The translations under genes were made by a program, and so were the position numbers. The notes under the pieces are model-generated. The model saw only the letters and a list, made by a program, of their open reading frames with translations. It did no database searches and was not told the origin of the DNA. From Xestospongia muta (taxonomy: Eukaryota > Porifera > Demospongiae > Haplosclerida > Petrosiidae): DNA of 64,000 bases. The DNA is taken from positions 5,806,932-5,870,931 of the forward strand of contig OY848925.1 of the NCBI GenBank assembly GCA_963693285.1, given 5' to 3'. Positions within the stretch are counted from its first letter, which is position 1. Each line of letters opens with the position of its first letter. This document shows, piece by piece, positions 20,611-29,967 of the stretch.

Positions 20611-21705
20611 ATGTCTAATGATTCAGATGTCTTTTGTAATCATTCTATTAAGAATGATTTCCTTCCAGTCCTGTTAACCTTCAGTAGTACTGGAGTTGTC
20701 TCTACATTGATGTGTATAATTGCTATTGTCTTGATTGTACTATTTCGTATGTACAAATTACTAACAAACAGAATAATCCTGTATCTACTTGTAGCTGTTC
20801 TATCTTTTTGTCTTGCTACGTTAATTCAAATATCTGCACTGTGGCAAAACTACTGGAAAGGAGAGGACTATCAATGGTGTGTGGCTGAAGGATTCTTTGT
20901 TGAATATTCAGTGTGGGTTATGCTTCTATCTACTCTTGTGGTCACTTTACATTTGACAAATATGGTTCTCTTTGCAAAATACTATGAGAGTATGACTAAA
21001 CTAGAGCCTTTTTATCTCATCTTTCCTTGGATATTTCCAGCTATAATTGCTTGGATACCATTTGTTCATAACAACTATGGTGTATCAGGTCCATGGTGTT
21101 GGATTAGGCTTTACAATGAAGACTGTTCTTGGAATAAGGAAGGAATGATTGAGGTTTATGCAATATGGTATGGTGAACTATTTCTTGGGCTTATCCTTAA
21201 TAATATTGCTTTGGGTGTTGTAGTAGTTACTTTGTGCAAACGATCTTGTTACAATAACACTTCTTTGAACTATCGTAAAGCACTCAAACAAACTCTGCCA
21301 TTGATTGGTTTTCCAGTGATGTACCAGGTGCTCAGTTGGATTGCACTTGCAAATCGCATATACCAAGCGTCAATAAGTGGAAAATATATGAAATGGATGT
21401 TTTTCAGTCATGCTATTACATCTGCCAGTTGGCCTTTCTTTGCTGGACTTTTTACTATAGTTTATCTAATAGCACTTTCAGAATTTAGGAATAATGTAAT
21501 GAAATTCATCCAAGACTTTCGTAAGTGTTGTGTTAAGAGAAAGAAGAAAGTAGTAAACTATGATGTTACTGAACATGAACGTCTTATTAGTGTAGACTCA
21601 GAAGATCATTTTACTCGATATGGGATCACTGTGACAGCTCCAACCAGTTATCCTTTTGTGTCTGAAAGCCATGTAGAGAGAGACTATGATAAACAAATCA
21701 ACTAG
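20611..21705 (+). CDS. Seven-transmembrane receptor, cAMP-receptor-like (A subfamily, copy 2)
   Basis: 364 residues from the ATG at 20611 (M-S-N-D-S-D); the frame stays open a little upstream, but the leader is bounded by a splice-acceptor-like CAG. Seven hydrophobic segments, loop motif G-P-W-C-W-I-R, intracellular loop 2 K-Y-Y-E-S-M-T-K-L-E-P-F, and a basic C-terminal start K-R-K-K-K. The tail has D-S-E-D-H-F-T-R-Y-G and a Ser/Thr-rich end (S-E-S-H-V-E-R), plausible kinase/arrestin sites. It is about 90 percent identical by eye to the copy at 22551, so the two arose by recent tandem duplication. Ligand unknown. Confidence 0.8.
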   Translation: MSNDSDVFCNHSIKNDFLPVLLTFSSTGVVSTLMCIIAIVLIVLFRMYKLLTNRIILYLLVAVLSFCLATLIQISALWQNYWKGEDYQWCVAEGFFVEYSVWVMLLSTLVVTLHLTNMVLFAKYYESMTKLEPFYLIFPWIFPAIIAWIPFVHNNYGVSGPWCWIRLYNEDCSWNKEGMIEVYAIWYGELFLGLILNNIALGVVVVTLCKRSCYNNTSLNYRKALKQTLPLIGFPVMYQVLSWIALANRIYQASISGKYMKWMFFSHAITSASWPFFAGLFTIVYLIALSEFRNNVMKFIQDFRKCCVKRKKKVVNYDVTEHERLISVDSEDHFTRYGITVTAPTSYPFVSESHVERDYDKQIN

Positions 21706-22475
21706 CAATGTATTCCTGTACATGGTCTGGATTATGGAAAAACCTGAGACTACACAGACTGTACATTAGATCACAATATTATTGTAATTATTATAATTAT
21801 GTCTTAGCTTGTTCCACTATATTACTGTTAAGGCTACACTATATATATAACTATTCACATTTTCTATAGATGAATCTGAAAATAAATAATCAAACACTGT
21901 CTATAGTATAATTTGTTCATCAATGTACTTTATTGTATATATGTGATGACCTCATTAACAATATATATAAAGGACCACTTCTGTCAAAACATTTGTGACC
22001 TGATTTGTGAAAAGGGACCATTGTTAAAAAACAGTTTTGTATATATACATTTACTATGACTAGTTGTCTATATTATAGTATCTATATGTGTACAAAACTA
22101 TTTGATGAGATGTTTAACAGTGGTTGGTCCCTTTTCACAAATCAGGTCTCATATGTTGCTAATTAGAATTTCATAAAAGAGAGTAAATCTTTTTTACATA
22201 TGAAATTAATCATGATTTTCTAGACATTTTGATTTAAAATATGCAGTATTATAGTAATCTGCCAAGAAATCTAATGTATTGATCTCTAGCTACTCGTGAT
22301 GAGATTGTGAGAAGGTTTCATTGTGTATTAGATAATATAAATACCACGAAAGAAAAAACGTCAAGCAGAGAACACACAGACTTAGATGATATGCTATAAT
22401 CACAATTGGATCACACTGAGTTGATATGCTATTAATTAGATCATACTGAAAGTATTTTGACCTATTGATTATAAA
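21706..22475. other. Intergenic of the 1.94-kb tandem unit
   Basis: Non-coding 3' and 5' flanks, nearly identical to 23646-24419. Contains a MITE-like element at 21996. Confidence 0.6.
21996..22149. repeat. MITE-like inverted-repeat element, copy 2
   Basis: Arms TGACCTGATTTGTGAAAAGG and its complement, with one change at the right tip (aggtct). About 154 bp; same position relative to the receptor as copy 3, so it was copied along with the unit. Confidence 0.7.
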
Positions 22476-22506
22476 GTCATGTGATCTTATATGTCACTTG
22501 ATCTCC
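22476..22506 (+). promoter_or_regulatory. A-type receptor upstream element (copy 3)
   Basis: Same block as at 20536, with one change (atgtcac for aagtcac). Confidence 0.55.
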
Positions 22507-22550
22507 TTACTTTATTATTCTCTTCTCTTCAGCAATTGTATGTAAGTGTG

Positions 22551-23645
22551 ATGTCTAATGATTCAGATGTCTTTTGTAATCATTCTATTAAGAATGATTT
22601 CCTTCCAGTTCTGTTAACCTTCAGTAGTACTGGTGCTGTCTCTGCTTTGATGTGTATAATTGCTATTGTCTTGATTGTACTATTTCGTATGTACAAATTA
22701 CTAACAAACAGAATAATCCTATATCTACTTGTAGCTATTTTGTTTTTTTGTCTTGCTAATTTAATTCAAATATCTGCACTGTGGCAAAACTACTGGAAAG
22801 GTGAGGACTATCAATGGTGTGTGGCTGAAGGATTCTTTGTTGAATATTCAATGTGGGTTATCCTTCTATCTACTCTTGTGGTCACTTTACATTTGACAAA
22901 TATGGTCCTCTTTGCAAAATACTATGAGAGTATGACTAAACTAGAGCCTTTTTATCTCCTCTTTCCTTGGATATTTCCAGCTATAATTTCCTGGATACCC
23001 TTTGTTCATAACAACTATGGTGTATCAGGTCCATGGTGTTGGATTAGGCTTTACAATGAAGATTGTTCTTGGAATAAGGAAGGAATGATTGAGGTTTATG
23101 CAACATGGTATGCTGAACTATTTCTTGGACTTATCCTTAATAATATTGCTTTGGCTGTTGTAGTAGTTACTTTGTGCAAGCGATCTTGTTACAATAACAC
23201 TTCTTTGGACTATCGTAAAGCACTCAAACAAACTCTGCCGTTGATAGGTTTTCAAGTGATGTATCAGGTGCTCAGATGGATTTCACTTGCAAATCGCATA
23301 TACCAAGAGTCAATAAGTGGAAAATATATGAAATGGATGTTTTTTGGTGACGCCATTATAATTGCCAGTTGGGGTTTTTTTGCAGGACTTTTTACTATAG
23401 TTTATCTAATAGCACTTTCAGAATTTAGATATAATGTGATGCGATTCACACGAGTCTATTGTAAGTGCTGTGTTAAGAGAAAGAAAAAAGTAGGGAACAG
23501 TGATGTTTCTGAATATGAACACATTCTTGGTCCAGACTCAGAAGATCATTTTACTCCATATGGGATCACTGTGACAGCTCCAACTAGTTATTCTTTTGTG
23601 TCTGAAAGCCATGTAGAGAGAGAGTATGATAAACAAATCAACTAG
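22551..23645 (+). CDS. Seven-transmembrane receptor, cAMP-receptor-like (A subfamily, copy 3)
   Basis: 364 residues from the ATG at 22551. Same architecture as the gene at 20611, 1,940 bp upstream: N-terminus M-S-N-D-S-D-V-F-C-N-H-S, seven hydrophobic segments, W-C-W-I loop, and tail with E-D-H-F-T-P-Y-G and S-E-S-H-V-E-R-E-Y. Differences cluster in TM7 (D-A-I-I-I-A-S-W-G against H-A-I-T-S-A-S-W-P) and in the tail. The reading frame is undamaged. Confidence 0.8.
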   Translation: MSNDSDVFCNHSIKNDFLPVLLTFSSTGAVSALMCIIAIVLIVLFRMYKLLTNRIILYLLVAILFFCLANLIQISALWQNYWKGEDYQWCVAEGFFVEYSMWVILLSTLVVTLHLTNMVLFAKYYESMTKLEPFYLLFPWIFPAIISWIPFVHNNYGVSGPWCWIRLYNEDCSWNKEGMIEVYATWYAELFLGLILNNIALAVVVVTLCKRSCYNNTSLDYRKALKQTLPLIGFQVMYQVLRWISLANRIYQESISGKYMKWMFFGDAIIIASWGFFAGLFTIVYLIALSEFRYNVMRFTRVYCKCCVKRKKKVGNSDVSEYEHILGPDSEDHFTPYGITVTAPTSYSFVSESHVEREYDKQIN

Positions 23646-24419
23646 CAATGTATTCCTGTACATGGTCTGGAATATGAAGGAACCTGAGACAACACAGACT
23701 GTACATTAGATCACAATATTATTGTAATTATTATAATTATGTCTTAGCTTGTTCCACTATATTACTGTTAAGGCTACACTATATATATAACTATTCACAT
23801 TTTCTATAGATGAATCTGAAAATAAATAATCAAACACTGTCTATAGTATAATTTGTTCATCAATATACTTTATTGTATATATGTGATGACCTCATTAACA
23901 ATATATATAAAGGACCACTTCTGTCAAAACATTTGTGACCTGATTTGTGAAAAAGGACCATTGTTAAGAAACAGTTTTGTATATATACATTTACTATGAC
24001 TAGTTGTCTATATTATAGTATCTATATGTGTACAAAACTATTTGATGAGATGTTTAACAGTGGTTGGTCCCTTTTCACAAATCAGGTCACATAGGTTGTT
24101 AATTAGAATTCCTTGAAAGAGAGTAAATCTTTTTTACATATCAAATTAATCATGATTTTCTAGACATGTACATTTTGATTTAAAATTTGCAGCATTAGTA
24201 ATCTGCCAAGAAATCTAATGTATTGATCTCTAGCTACTCGTAATGAGATTGTGAGAAGGTTTCATTGTGTATTAGATAGTATGTATACCACGAAGAAAAA
24301 ACTTCAAGCAGAGAACACACAGACTTAGATAATATGCTATAATCACTAATTGTATCACACTGAGTTGATATGCTGTTAATTAGATCATACTGAAAGTACT
24401 TTGACCTATTGATTATAAA
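23646..24419. other. Intergenic of the 1.94-kb tandem unit (second)
   Basis: Nearly identical to 21706-22475; non-coding. Confidence 0.6.
23936..24089. repeat. MITE-like inverted-repeat element, copy 3
   Basis: Arms TGACCTGATTTGTGAAAAAG and TTTTCACAAATCAGGTCA flank an AT-rich centre; about 154 bp. Confidence 0.7.
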
Positions 24420-24450
24420 GTCATGTGATCTTATAAGTCACTTGATCTCC
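24420..24450 (+). promoter_or_regulatory. A-type receptor upstream element (copy 4), orphaned
   Basis: Intact copy of the block at 20536, but it now precedes only a 13-codon receptor stub. Confidence 0.5.
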
Positions 24451-24494
24451 TTACTTTATTATTCTCTTCTCTTCAGCAATTGTGTGTAAGTGTG

Positions 24495-24536
24495 ATGTCT
24501 AATGATTCAGATGTCTTTTGTAATCATTTTATCTAG
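24495..24536 (+). pseudogene. A-subfamily receptor stub (13 codons)
   Basis: The ATG opens M-S-N-D-S-D-V-F-C-N-H then F-I-stop. After the stop the DNA changes at once to the 3' flank type seen at 19593. A deletion or unequal recombination has joined the promoter and first codons of one A receptor to the downstream region of another. Confidence 0.8.
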
Positions 24537-25300
24537 AAATTCAATTTTGAACATATTTGTATGTGATCAGTTGTTTAAAAATACATGATATAATATCTAA
24601 AATAGATTCTGATATTACTTTTCATTTCTTTGTTATTTCACACCAACAGAACACTAGTACTAAAGGGAATAATAACTTATAGATAAACAAAATCAAAGCT
24701 AAACATTCTGAATAGATGTTTGCATGTGTACCAAAGAACAATTGCTTTCGATTTCTTCTTTTGGGAATTCCACAATTTAAGACTAGAGTTCATATTGGCT
24801 GTATACATACACATTATAATTAGCTAGCTATTTTGGGTAATATATATACCATTTATAGTCCTGAACATACAGTCCATCTTTAGTAAACTTCATGCATGCT
24901 AATCTAGTGTTAAATTGTGAAGGATTTTGCCTTAGATTGGTCATAATTAATGAGCTAATGATATCATAGTACGTAGTAATTGTTGATGTTATCATGATCA
25001 ATAAGTGGAGTCCTTTGAATGTCAACTGACTTAACACCATTTTATTAAATGATTATAATTCATAAATCACGTGATGTATCTGCTATGGAATAAATTTGTC
25101 TACATCTTAATAAAGTCAGATCTATTTGTCACTATATATAAGTTTTATTTAAATTTCTTTTTATCTATATTTAAACTAACAAATAAAGTAATATCCTGTA
25201 AATATACTCAACACTCCCATTCCTTTTAATGTATATACATATACTTTGACTCCAGTGTAAACAATGAACTAATGAACAAAATATTCCAAACAACTGTATC
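24537..25300. other. Receptor 3' flank, then B-type 5' flank
   Basis: 24540-24780 repeats 19593-19830. 24890-25070 repeats 1826-1965. No gene seen. Confidence 0.55.
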
Positions 25301-25360
25301 AATAATACACGTGGCACGTGCTCTATACTGAATGGGTTTATTAACTGGTTATAAATTATT
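25301..25360 (+). promoter_or_regulatory. B-type receptor upstream block with two E-boxes
   Basis: aataatacacgtggcacgtg: two CACGTG boxes 7 bp apart, then ctctatactgaatggg and ttataaatta. The block is conserved at 26941 and 28571 (one E-box each) and, weaker, at 2089. Confidence 0.55.
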
Positions 25361-25437
25361 AATATTTCAGTTAATAATTTGTATTTTTATTCAGGTTGAT
25401 AAGAAGCAGAGGGAGTGGTCACAGTGAAGAAAGCAAC

Positions 25438-26508
25438 ATGTCCGGCTATAACAATGACTCAGATGATATTTTTTGTAATCTTTCAATAAAGCATGATATG
25501 CTACCTGCATTGATCATATATATCAGTAGTGGAACTGTCTCTGGTATTGCATGTGTAATTGCTGTTGCCTTGATGACTTTCTTTCGTATGTTCAAACTAT
25601 TGACACACAGACTAATCTTGTACATGTTTGTTTCAACTTTATTTTATTGTGTTGCTGTGATGGTTAAAATCTCTACACTGTGGCAAAATTACTGGAAGGG
25701 AGAATATGATAAATGGTGTGAGGTTGAAGGTTTCTTTCTTGAATACTCATTGTGGGTTATGTACCTATCTATTTTAATTGTCACTTTACATTTGACCAAT
25801 CTGGTCCTTTTTGACAGGTGTTATGAAAGTATAGCAAAATTGGAACCTTTTTATTTTCTCTTTCCTTGGATTTTTCCAGCTGTAATTACCTGGATTCCTT
25901 TTGTTCATCACAACTATGGTCTATCTGGTCCTTGGTGTTGGATAAGACTTTATAACAATGACTGCTCCTTAAATGAAGAAGGATTAATTGAAGTTTATGC
26001 GTTGTGGTATGGAGATTTTATTTTAGGGTTAATCCTTATGAATATTGGTTTAACTATTGTGTCCATTTTACTGTGTAAAAGAGCTTGTCAAAACACCACA
26101 TCTATGAATTATCGTAAAGCTCTCAAACAAGCTTCACCTTTGATTGCTTATCCCATTGTACGCGAATCTCTTAGTGCCTTTTCAATTGCAAATCGTATTT
26201 ATATAGGTGTTACAGGAGGTCATTTTACAAGATGGGTGTATTTCGTTCAAGCTGCACTTTCTCCATGTTCGGGATTGTTTGCTGCTCTTTTTACATTAGG
26301 CTACCTTGTTATGTTAAAAAAGTTTAGCAAGAAGAACATCAAAAGAACACTAAAAGAATGGCGTGGAAAGAAAGAGAATATCCACGAAGACTTTGCAGTT
26401 ACAAAGCATCTGATTGATCCAGAAGATCATCTTACTGTGTATGGAACTACAACTGTTTCAACAACATTTCCTATTCCCTCTGAGAGTGGTGTAGATGAAG
26501 ATATGTGA
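25438..26508 (+). CDS. Seven-transmembrane receptor, cAMP-receptor-like (B subfamily, copy 1)
   Basis: 356 residues from the ATG at 25438 (M-S-G-Y-N-N-D-S-D-D). The open frame extends upstream without an ATG, after a ttcag that may be a splice acceptor. Seven hydrophobic segments; loop 1 Y-W-K-G-E-Y-D-K-W-C; loop 2 G-P-W-C-W-I-R-L-Y-N-N-D-C; loop 3 Q-N-T-T-S-M-N-Y-R-K-A. Tail with K-R-T-L-K-E-W-R-G-K-K, then D-P-E-D-H-L-T-V-Y-G and P-S-E-S. It belongs to a run of three B units spaced about 1.65 kb apart. Ligand unknown. Confidence 0.8.
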   Translation: MSGYNNDSDDIFCNLSIKHDMLPALIIYISSGTVSGIACVIAVALMTFFRMFKLLTHRLILYMFVSTLFYCVAVMVKISTLWQNYWKGEYDKWCEVEGFFLEYSLWVMYLSILIVTLHLTNLVLFDRCYESIAKLEPFYFLFPWIFPAVITWIPFVHHNYGLSGPWCWIRLYNNDCSLNEEGLIEVYALWYGDFILGLILMNIGLTIVSILLCKRACQNTTSMNYRKALKQASPLIAYPIVRESLSAFSIANRIYIGVTGGHFTRWVYFVQAALSPCSGLFAALFTLGYLVMLKKFSKKNIKRTLKEWRGKKENIHEDFAVTKHLIDPEDHLTVYGTTTVSTTFPIPSESGVDEDM

Positions 26509-26683
26509 TGTATTAAAAGAGAAGTATAATTAGTTTTTTTTTCTCTAATAATAACATTATAATTTTGAAGTGACAGTTTTTGTAGAACACCCAAAACAAT
26601 TTTATTAATTTCAGCTCATGTGGGGGAGAACATTCAGAAAAAGAGTCTCTGGTAGTCTAGTTTTAGATAATCTTTTGAACATC

Positions 26684-26930
26684 ACTAAACTAGAGCCTTT
26701 CTATCTTCTCTTCCCATGGATTTTTCCATTAATAACTACTGCCTGGATACCCTTTGTTCATAACAACTATGGTATATCTGGTCCATGGTGCTGGATAAGG
26801 CTGTAAATTGATGATTGCTCCTGGAATAAGGAAGGAATGATTGAAGTTTATGGTTTGTGGTATGGAGAATTATTTGTAGGACATCCTCAATAATATTATC
26901 TTGGCTGTTGTTCTAATTACACATTTGCAA
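26684..26930 (+). pseudogene. Receptor relic (TM4-TM5) behind B copy 1
   Basis: I-T-K-L-E-P-F-Y-L-L-F-P-W-I-F-P, then I-P-F-V-H-N-N-Y-G-I-S-G-P-W-C-W-I-R-L and a TAA in place of Tyr. The frame then continues as degraded TM5 sequence. It has no start or end of its own and is carried as a passenger in each B unit. It is also the empty paralogous site for the insertion at 3444. Confidence 0.85.
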
Positions 26931-26940
26931 ACAATCTCAA

Positions 26941-27000
26941 TAATACACGTGACACATACTCTATACTGAATGGATTAATTAAGTTGTTTATAAGTTAATA
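26941..27000 (+). promoter_or_regulatory. B-type receptor upstream block (copy 3)
   Basis: taatacacgtgacacatact, then ctatactgaatggattaatt and a taag run; almost identical to 28572-28632. Confidence 0.55.
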
Positions 27001-27102
27001 GTGTTTCAATTAATAATAATTAATTAATAATGTATTATTGTTCTGTTAGTATAGTCAGTTTTGATAGGAAGTAGGAGGAGTGGTCAGTGTGAAGAAAGGA
27101 AC

Positions 27103-28173
27103 ATGCCCATCTACAATAATCAGTCAGATGATATCTTTTGCAATCTTTCAATAAAGTATGATCTGTTACCAGCATTGATCATATATATCAGTAGTGGAAC
27201 TTTATGTGGTATTGTGTGTGTAATTGTTGTTGTCTTGATGACTTTCTTTCGTATGTTCAAGCTATTGACACACAGACTAATCTTGTACATGTTAGTTTCT
27301 GCTTTATTTTATTGTGTTGCTGTGATAGTTACAATATCTGGACTGTGGCAAAATTACTGGAAGGGAGAATATGATAAATGGTGTGAGGTTGAAGGTTTCT
27401 TTATTGAATACTCATTGTGGGTTATGTTCCTATCTATTTTAATTGTCACTTTACATTTGGCTAATCTGGTCCTTTTTGACAAATGTTATGAAAGTATAGC
27501 TAAATTGGAACCTTTTTATTTTTTCTTTCCTTGGATTTTTCCAGCTGTAGTTGCCTGGATTCCTTTTGTTCATCACAACTATGGTCTATCTGGTCCATGG
27601 TGTTGGATAAGACTTTATAACAATGACTGCTCCTTAAATGAAGAAGGATTAATTGAAGTTTATGTTTTGTGGTATGGAGATTTTATTTTAGGGTTAATCC
27701 TCAATAATATTGGTCTAACTATTGTGTCCATTTTACTGTGTAAAAGAGCTTGTCAAAACACCACATCTATGAATTATCGTAAAGCTCTCAAACAAGCTTC
27801 ACCTTTGATTGCTTATCCCATTGTACGTCAATTTCTCAGTGCTTTTTCAATTACAAATCGTATTTATACAGGTATTACAGGAGGTCATTTTACAAGATGG
27901 ATGTATTTTACTCAAGCTGCACTTTCTCCAAGTTGGGGATTGTTTGCTGGTCTTTTTACATTAGGTTATCTTGTTATGTTAAAAAAGTTTAGCAAGGAAA
28001 GCATCAAAAGAACACTAAAAGAATGGCGTGGAAAGAAAAAGAATATCTATAAAGATTCTGTAGCTACAAAGCATCTGATTGATCCAGAAGATCATCTTAC
28101 TATGTATGGAACTACAGTTGTTTCAACAACATTTCCTATTCCCTCTGAAAGCGTTATAGATGAAGATATGTGA
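27103..28173 (+). CDS. Seven-transmembrane receptor, cAMP-receptor-like (B subfamily, copy 2)
   Basis: 356 residues from the ATG at 27103 (M-P-I-Y-N-N-Q-S-D-D), 1,665 bp after the previous B gene. Topology, W-C-W-I loop, N-Y-R-K-A loop 3 and E-D-H-L-T-M-Y-G tail are the same; the frame has no damage. Most changes are conservative and lie in the N-terminus, TM1 and TM7. Confidence 0.8.
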   Translation: MPIYNNQSDDIFCNLSIKYDLLPALIIYISSGTLCGIVCVIVVVLMTFFRMFKLLTHRLILYMLVSALFYCVAVIVTISGLWQNYWKGEYDKWCEVEGFFIEYSLWVMFLSILIVTLHLANLVLFDKCYESIAKLEPFYFFFPWIFPAVVAWIPFVHHNYGLSGPWCWIRLYNNDCSLNEEGLIEVYVLWYGDFILGLILNNIGLTIVSILLCKRACQNTTSMNYRKALKQASPLIAYPIVRQFLSAFSITNRIYTGITGGHFTRWMYFTQAALSPSWGLFAGLFTLGYLVMLKKFSKESIKRTLKEWRGKKKNIYKDSVATKHLIDPEDHLTMYGTTVVSTTFPIPSESVIDEDM

Positions 28174-28306
28174 TGTATTAAAAGAGAACTATAATCAGTT
28201 TTTATTAATAATTTTATAATTTTAAAACAATTTAAATAATTTCAGCTCATGTGGGGGAGAACATCCAGAACAAAAAGTCTCTGGTATTCTAGTTTCAGAT
28301 AATCTT

Positions 28307-28555
28307 TTGAACATCACTAAACTAGAACCTTTCTATCTTCTCTTCCCATGGATTTTTCCATTAATAACTACTGCCTGGATACCCTTTGTTCATAACAACT
28401 ATGGTATATCAGGTCCATGGTGCTGGATAAGGGTGTACAATGATAATTTCTCCTGGAATAAGGAAGGAATGATTGAAGTTTATGGTTTGTGGTATGGAGA
28501 ATTATTTGTAGGACATCCTCAATAATATTATTTTGGTTGTTGTTCTAATTACATA
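28307..28555 (+). pseudogene. Receptor relic (TM4-TM5) behind B copy 2
   Basis: Same passenger relic as at 26684, here open for 72 codons to a TAA after F-V-G-H-P-Q. TTTGTGGT at 28486-28493 is present once, as expected for an empty site. Confidence 0.85.
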
Positions 28556-28570
28556 TTTCCAAACAATCTC

Positions 28571-28632
28571 AATAATACACGTGACACATACTCTATACTG
28601 AATGGATTAATTAAGTTGTTTATAAGTTAATA
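28571..28632 (+). promoter_or_regulatory. B-type receptor upstream block (copy 4)
   Basis: aataatacacgtgacacata and following, with an ACACGTG E-box. About 160 bp upstream of the ATG at 28732. Confidence 0.55.
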
Positions 28633-28731
28633 AAGTTTCAGTTTAGTAAGTTGTATTATTGTTCTGTTAGTACAGTCAGTTTTGACAGGAAGTAGGGGGA
28701 GTGATCACTGATTCACTGTGAAGAAAGGAAC

Positions 28732-29802
28732 ATGTCAGGCCTTAGCAATCAGTCAGATGATATCTCTTGCAATCTTTCCATAAAGCATGATATGTCACCA
28801 GGATTGATCATGTACATCACCAGTGGAACTGTCTCTGGTATTGTGTGTGTAATTGTTGTTGCCTTGATGACTTTCTTTCGTATGTTCAAGTTATTGACAC
28901 ACAGGCTAATCTTGTACATGTTAGTTTCTGCTTTATTTTATTGTGTTACTGTGATAGTTTCAATATCTGCACTTTGGCAAAATTACTGGAACGGAGAATA
29001 TGATAAACGGTGTGAGGTTGAAGGTTTCTTTCTTGAATACTCAATATGGGTGATGTTCCTATCTATTTTAATTGTCACTTTACATTTGACCAATCTGGTC
29101 CTTTTTGACAGGTGTTATGAAAGTATAGCTAAATTGGAGCCTTTTTATCTTCTCTTTCCTTGGATTTTTCCAGCTGTAGTTGCCTGGATCCCTTTTGTTC
29201 ATCACAACTATGGTCTATCTGGTCTTTGGTGTTGGATAAGACTTTATAACAATGACTGCTCCTTAAATGAAGAAGGATTAGTTGAAGTTTATGCTTTGTG
29301 GTATGGAGAATTTATTTTAGTGCTAATCCTCAATAATATTGGTTTAACTATTGTGTCCATTTTACTGTGTAAAAGAGCTTGTCAAAACACCACATCTATG
29401 AATTATCGTAAAGCTCTCAGACAAGCATCACCATTGATTGCTTATCCCATTGTACGTCAATTTCTCAGTGCTTTTGGAGTTACAAATTGTATTTATATAG
29501 GTGTTACAGGAGGTCATTTTACAAGATGGATGTATTTTACTCAAGCTGCACTTTCTCCAAGTTGGGGATTGTTTGCTGGTCTTTTTACGTTAGGCTATCT
29601 TGTTATGTTAAGAACGTTTAGCAAGGAAAGCATCAAAAGAACACTAAAAGAGTGGCGTGGAAAGAAAAAGAATATGTATAAAGACTCTGGAGCTACAAGG
29701 CATCTGATGGATCCAGGAGATCATCTTACCGTGTATGGAACTACAACTGTTTCAACAACATATATTATTTCCTCTGAGAATGGTACAGATGAAGATATAT
29801 GA
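28732..29802 (+). CDS. Seven-transmembrane receptor, cAMP-receptor-like (B subfamily, copy 3)
   Basis: 356 residues from the ATG at 28732 (M-S-G-L-S-N-Q-S-D-D). Same seven-segment layout. Two loop changes stand out: Y-W-N-G-E-Y-D-K-R-C for Y-W-K-G-E-Y-D-K-W-C in loop 1, and G-L-W-C-W-I for G-P-W-C-W-I in loop 2, both on the likely ligand side. The tail keeps D-H-L-T-V-Y-G. This is the last unit of the array; STIP1 begins 165 bp downstream. Confidence 0.8.
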   Translation: MSGLSNQSDDISCNLSIKHDMSPGLIMYITSGTVSGIVCVIVVALMTFFRMFKLLTHRLILYMLVSALFYCVTVIVSISALWQNYWNGEYDKRCEVEGFFLEYSIWVMFLSILIVTLHLTNLVLFDRCYESIAKLEPFYLLFPWIFPAVVAWIPFVHHNYGLSGLWCWIRLYNNDCSLNEEGLVEVYALWYGEFILVLILNNIGLTIVSILLCKRACQNTTSMNYRKALRQASPLIAYPIVRQFLSAFGVTNCIYIGVTGGHFTRWMYFTQAALSPSWGLFAGLFTLGYLVMLRTFSKESIKRTLKEWRGKKKNMYKDSGATRHLMDPGDHLTVYGTTTVSTTYIISSENGTDEDI

Positions 29803-29967
29803 TATATTTTTTAAAAACCATAATTAGTTTTTCTCTAATATTGTAATTTGAATTTTTGGCAAAACACCCACGCAAACTAATTAGTTTCAGCTCACGTGGT
29901 GGAGAAACATCCAGAAGATAAGTCTCTGGTAGTCTTTGGTAGACTAGAGTCAGATAATCTTTGAAAC

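Noticed and set aside
25396..27102. Longer receptor N-termini starting upstream of the ATG (non-ATG starts at 25396, 27061 and 20596)
   Set aside because: The upstream extensions lack an ATG, follow splice-acceptor-like cag sites and differ between copies; the ATG starts give equal lengths (356 or 364) in every copy.
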